From an uncultured Gammaproteobacteria bacterium (GTDB lineage: Bacteria > Pseudomonadota > Gammaproteobacteria > Pseudomonadales > Azotimanducaceae_A), in assembly GCA_913049565.1 (NCBI GenBank), contig CAJWZG010000091.1, forward strand, positions 1-9,849: a DNA stretch of 9,849 bases, given 5' to 3'. The position numbers and the translations under genes are program-made. Positions 7,036-9,849 of this stretch are shown here, piece by piece. The notes under the pieces were generated by a model. It saw nothing but the letters and a program-made list of their open reading frames with translations. It was not told the DNA's origin and made no database searches. The stretch's first letter is position 1, and every line of letters starts with the position of its first letter.

Positions 7036-9471
7036 CTAGAAAGTCTTACCAAGTTCGAATTGAAAACTTTCTTCATCATCGTATTCCTTGGTATTGATCG
7101 GCTTGGATATTGCGAATGTTAGTGGCCCGAAGCCGCTCAACCAACTCATCCCAATACCAGCCGAGTATCGCAATTCGTCGGTGCCAAAATCAAAGCAATT
7201 GGCGCTGACTGAGGGGCATTCGGTGTTAAAGACGTTACCTGCGTCGAAGAATAGTGCCGGCCGAAACTGTCGATTATCCTCGACGAAAGGCAGAGGAAAT
7301 ATCAATTCTGCCGAAAACTCCGTCAACAGATTACCGCCAAAGGGCTGGTTACACGGATCCCCGTTGCGACTACTGCCAAAGCACAACTGATTGCCATTGG
7401 CGTCGAATGGGGCAGTACTCCTCGGCCCGAGTGTCGAGTTTTCAAATCCGCGAATGGAACCGAAACCACCGGCAAAGAAATGCTCATAGAATGGCAATGC
7501 TGGTGTATCGCCATAGCCATCCCCATACCCAAGTTCCGCTCTAAGTTTCAAAGTAAAAATATCGGTAAGCGGAAAGTATTTTTCGCCTTGGTAGGTCAGC
7601 TTATAGAACTCCAAATCACTGCCGGGGGCAGAAACCACCAAGCCCAGTGACTGCGAGGAGCCTCGGTCGGCAAAGACACCACGGTTCAACGTGGAGCGAA
7701 TCCACGACAAGTTTGCTTTAAAATTCAGCGCATCCTCTCCATTACGCTCAATAAATTCGCCAATTTCTAAAGCTGCCGCGAACCCCTCTGTAATCTTCGT
7801 ATGCTCGACATTCATACCAAAATTTATGCGCTGTGTTTCGCCTATTGGGAATCCGAAATTCACACCGACACCCGCTGAATCAGTACTGTACCTCGCGATA
7901 TTTCGCGCATCGTAGTCTAGTCGACGAAAGAAGACATTGTACCCTCGACTGATTCCATCAAGTGTGAAGTAGGGATCAAAGTAGTTGAAGTTGACCGATT
8001 GCTGATAATCGGACCAACTAACGCCTACCGACAACGAGTTACCGCTACCCTGCAGATTCGACTGCTGATAATTCGCTCCAAGAATCAAGCCATAACCCTG
8101 CGAGTACGCTAACGTCCCCGAGATCGCGCCAGAGGGCTGCTCTTCCACAGAGAATTCAACGTCTATCTGGTCATCTGTGCCGGGCACCTGAGGTGTCTCA
8201 ACCTCAACACCCTTAAAATATCCCAACCGCTCAAGCCGCACCTTCGAAAGATCGATTTGCGCTGTAGAGGCCCATCCCGCCTCCATCTGCCGCACCTCTC
8301 GCCGCATGACCTCGTCTTGAGTCAATTCATTGCCCGTAAAACTTATACGACGCACATATGCGCGCTTGCCAGCATCGACAAAAAACTCGATATCGACCGT
8401 ATCGTCATCGTTAAGCTTGGGCACACCACTGGCTGTCGCAAAGGTAAAGCCACCGTTCCCCAACGCCCCAGTCAACCGCTCTTCTGTGGCTGTAATCAAT
8501 GCTTGAGAAAAAGTTTGGCCGTTGGCGACAATTATCAAACTTTCGAGATCTTCAGCGCGCACGTCGCCTAACTCACCCACAAGGTTGACCTTGTTGATGG
8601 TGTATATTTCGCCTTCATCCACCGACATGGTGATGTAGACCTGCTGCCGGTCTGGGGTGATGCTGACCTGAGTGGAGTTCAGTTTGAAATCTGCATACCC
8701 GCGATCTTTATAAAACGCTTCTATCGTCTCTAAATCACCAGACAGCTTTTCTCGCGCGTACTTATCATCGTTTCGATAAAAAGAAAGAATTGATGGATGC
8801 TTCAGCTCCAGGGAGTCCAAAAGCTCGGCTTCGGCATAGGCGCTATTACCAACGAAGTTAATATGTCGGATTCCAGAGCTTTTGCCCTCTTCAATATTGA
8901 TCTTAATATTGACTCGATTTCGCGGCAGATCTTCTATCTCTGTCTCAATGGAGGCACCGTAGCGGCCTTGGGCCACATACTGACGTTCAAGCTCAAGCCC
9001 CATTCGCTCTAGGGTCGCTTGCTTGAAAATCTCCCCCTCCTGCAAACCTTGATCTGACAGACCTTCAAGCAAAGCTTCTGATTCGATAGCCTTGTTGCCG
9101 TCCAGTTCGATGGATTCGATAGCAGGCCGCTCAAACAGCGAGACGATGAGCACAGATCCGTCTCGTGCTATTTGAATATCGTTAAAATAGCCAGAGGCAA
9201 AAAGTGCGCGAGTTATGGCGCGAACTGCGACATTGTCAACGCGCTCGCCTACGCCCACTGGGATGATATTGAAGACAGTACCAGCAGAAACACGCTGCAA
9301 ACCCTGCAGGCGAACGTCCGCCACAACGAACTCGTTGGACTGGCTCAGGTTATAGGACTGCAGCGGTTGAACCGCACCATAAGCGGTCTGACTGAAAAAA
9401 CAAATGCCCGCGGCAACGAGACAGCGCCAAGCAACTGGTTTGGCCAGGATCTTGTTCAAATGCAACTGCAT
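7036..9471 (-). CDS. bamA: Outer membrane protein assembly factor BamA
   Basis: Core of the Bam complex, folding and inserting beta-barrel proteins into the outer membrane, including LptD, which exports the LPS made by the genes downstream. 811 residues (E. coli 810). A signal peptide ends near Tyr31-Gly32 (SQTAYG). Five POTRA domains cover about residues 47-446, the fifth containing RLGYFKGVEVETPQVPG, and a 16-strand barrel covers 447-811. Lid-loop motif IRGF is at 673-676 (E. coli VRGF). The chain ends in the aromatic beta-signal FQFELGKTF. Cys697 and Cys707 in loop 6 match the E. coli disulfide pair; a second pair, Cys752 and Cys759, falls in the region of loop 7. I chose the ATG at 9471, preceded by GGGA at six bases, over the in-frame GTG at 9483, which has no ribosome site. 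It follows rseP by 99 bp. Confidence 0.98.
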   Translation of the reverse strand: MQLHLNKILAKPVAWRCLVAAGICFFSQTAYGAVQPLQSYNLSQSNEFVVADVRLQGLQRVSAGTVFNIIPVGVGERVDNVAVRAITRALFASGYFNDIQIARDGSVLIVSLFERPAIESIELDGNKAIESEALLEGLSDQGLQEGEIFKQATLERMGLELERQYVAQGRYGASIETEIEDLPRNRVNIKINIEEGKSSGIRHINFVGNSAYAEAELLDSLELKHPSILSFYRNDDKYAREKLSGDLETIEAFYKDRGYADFKLNSTQVSITPDRQQVYITMSVDEGEIYTINKVNLVGELGDVRAEDLESLIIVANGQTFSQALITATEERLTGALGNGGFTFATASGVPKLNDDDTVDIEFFVDAGKRAYVRRISFTGNELTQDEVMRREVRQMEAGWASTAQIDLSKVRLERLGYFKGVEVETPQVPGTDDQIDVEFSVEEQPSGAISGTLAYSQGYGLILGANYQQSNLQGSGNSLSVGVSWSDYQQSVNFNYFDPYFTLDGISRGYNVFFRRLDYDARNIARYSTDSAGVGVNFGFPIGETQRINFGMNVEHTKITEGFAAALEIGEFIERNGEDALNFKANLSWIRSTLNRGVFADRGSSQSLGLVVSAPGSDLEFYKLTYQGEKYFPLTDIFTLKLRAELGYGDGYGDTPALPFYEHFFAGGFGSIRGFENSTLGPRSTAPFDANGNQLCFGSSRNGDPCNQPFGGNLLTEFSAELIFPLPFVEDNRQFRPALFFDAGNVFNTECPSVSANCFDFGTDELRYSAGIGMSWLSGFGPLTFAISKPINTKEYDDEESFQFELGKTF

Positions 9472-9570
9472 GCTCCGTCCCACGTTATTGTTTCAACATC
9501 GATTAAACGCTGTACCTCTGGACGACCGCAGATCGAGTCGACAAAAGTTGCATAAGGGTAAACGTGCGCC

Positions 9571-9849
9571 CTACAACAGTCGAGCCAAATCGTTGTAAGT
9601 GACAAAAATCATCACACCAGCCAACATCAAAATACCCGCTTGCATAACTGTCATCTGCAACCGTTCTGAAAGCGGTTTGCCGCGCAGTAGTTCGATACTG
9701 GTAAAGACAACATGGCCACCATCAAGCATCGGAATGGGAAGCAGGTTCAGCACCCCCAATGAGACGCTCAGCAGCGCCATGATATTGACAAAGAAGTGCC
9801 ACCCCACCCGGGCCGAATCTCCGGCGATCTTCACTATCCCGACTGGACC
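9571..9849 (-). CDS. rseP: RseP intramembrane zinc metalloprotease, C-terminal end
   Basis: Only the last 92 residues are present; the gene begins beyond the right edge of the window. RseP is the inner-membrane site-2 protease that cuts the anti-sigma factor RseA to release the envelope-stress sigma factor and also clears leftover signal peptides. Visible are the C-terminal S2P core: a membrane segment (FFVNIMALLSVSLGVLNLLP), then PIPMLDGGH, whose Asp43 in this fragment is the third zinc ligand of the LDG motif, and a final membrane segment (GILMLAGVMIFVTYNDLARL). The catalytic HExxH and the PDZ domains lie outside. The ending YNDLARL resembles the E. coli FNDFSRL. The adjacent bamA is one of the genes the RseP-controlled regulon governs in E. 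coli. Confidence 0.95.
   Translation of the reverse strand, partial: GPVGIVKIAGDSARVGWHFFVNIMALLSVSLGVLNLLPIPMLDGGHVVFTSIELLRGKPLSERLQMTVMQAGILMLAGVMIFVTYNDLARLL

Noticed and set aside
9472..9570. Possible sigma-E type promoter between rseP and bamA (GCAACTT at 9545-9551, minus strand)
   Set aside because: The -35-like GCAACTT is close to GGAACTT, but no TCTGA-like -10 element occurs at 15-17 bases downstream. I see no other clear promoter or terminator in this 99-bp gap.

Overview
The window is a slice of a bacterial chromosome carrying nine genes, all read from the minus strand. In transcription order, from high to low coordinates, they are rseP (3' end only), bamA, skp, lpxD, fabZ, lpxA, lpxB, rnhB and dnaE (5' two thirds only). 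This is the outer-membrane biogenesis and lipid A cluster in the order known from E. coli, Pseudomonas and many other Gammaproteobacteria. Gene order, DnaE and BamA similarity and moderate GC content point to a gammaproteobacterium. Several Lpx residues differ from both E. coli and Pseudomonas, so it is probably neither an enteric nor a typical pseudomonad; a marine or environmental lineage is plausible, but I cannot name a genus.

Layout: 9571-9849 encodes the C-terminus of the RseP site-2 protease. After a 99-bp gap comes bamA (7036-9471), the core of the outer-membrane protein insertase, then skp (6464-6973), a periplasmic chaperone for the same clients. lpxD, fabZ, lpxA and lpxB (6417 down to 2922) are packed with overlapping ends. 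They cover three steps of lipid A synthesis plus the fatty-acid dehydratase that competes for the shared 3-hydroxyacyl-ACP pool. An 80-bp gap leads to rnhB (RNase HII), whose stop codon overlaps the start of dnaE (replicative DNA polymerase III alpha).

The genes work together in building the outer membrane (protein insertion, protein chaperoning, LPS anchor) and in DNA replication and ribonucleotide removal. There are no gene-free stretches over 300 bp, and I found no mobile element, CRISPR array, tRNA or rRNA. No undescribed system is evident. The second-look items are residue substitutions at normally conserved positions: RNase HII GRG changed to GIG, LpxA His160 and Lys76 equivalents lost, LpxD His276 and Met290 equivalents lost, and an altered LpxB GIDAPDFN motif. 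A few small RNA-level structures between or inside genes are also noted. Comparisons with E. coli proteins are from memory and were not computed.
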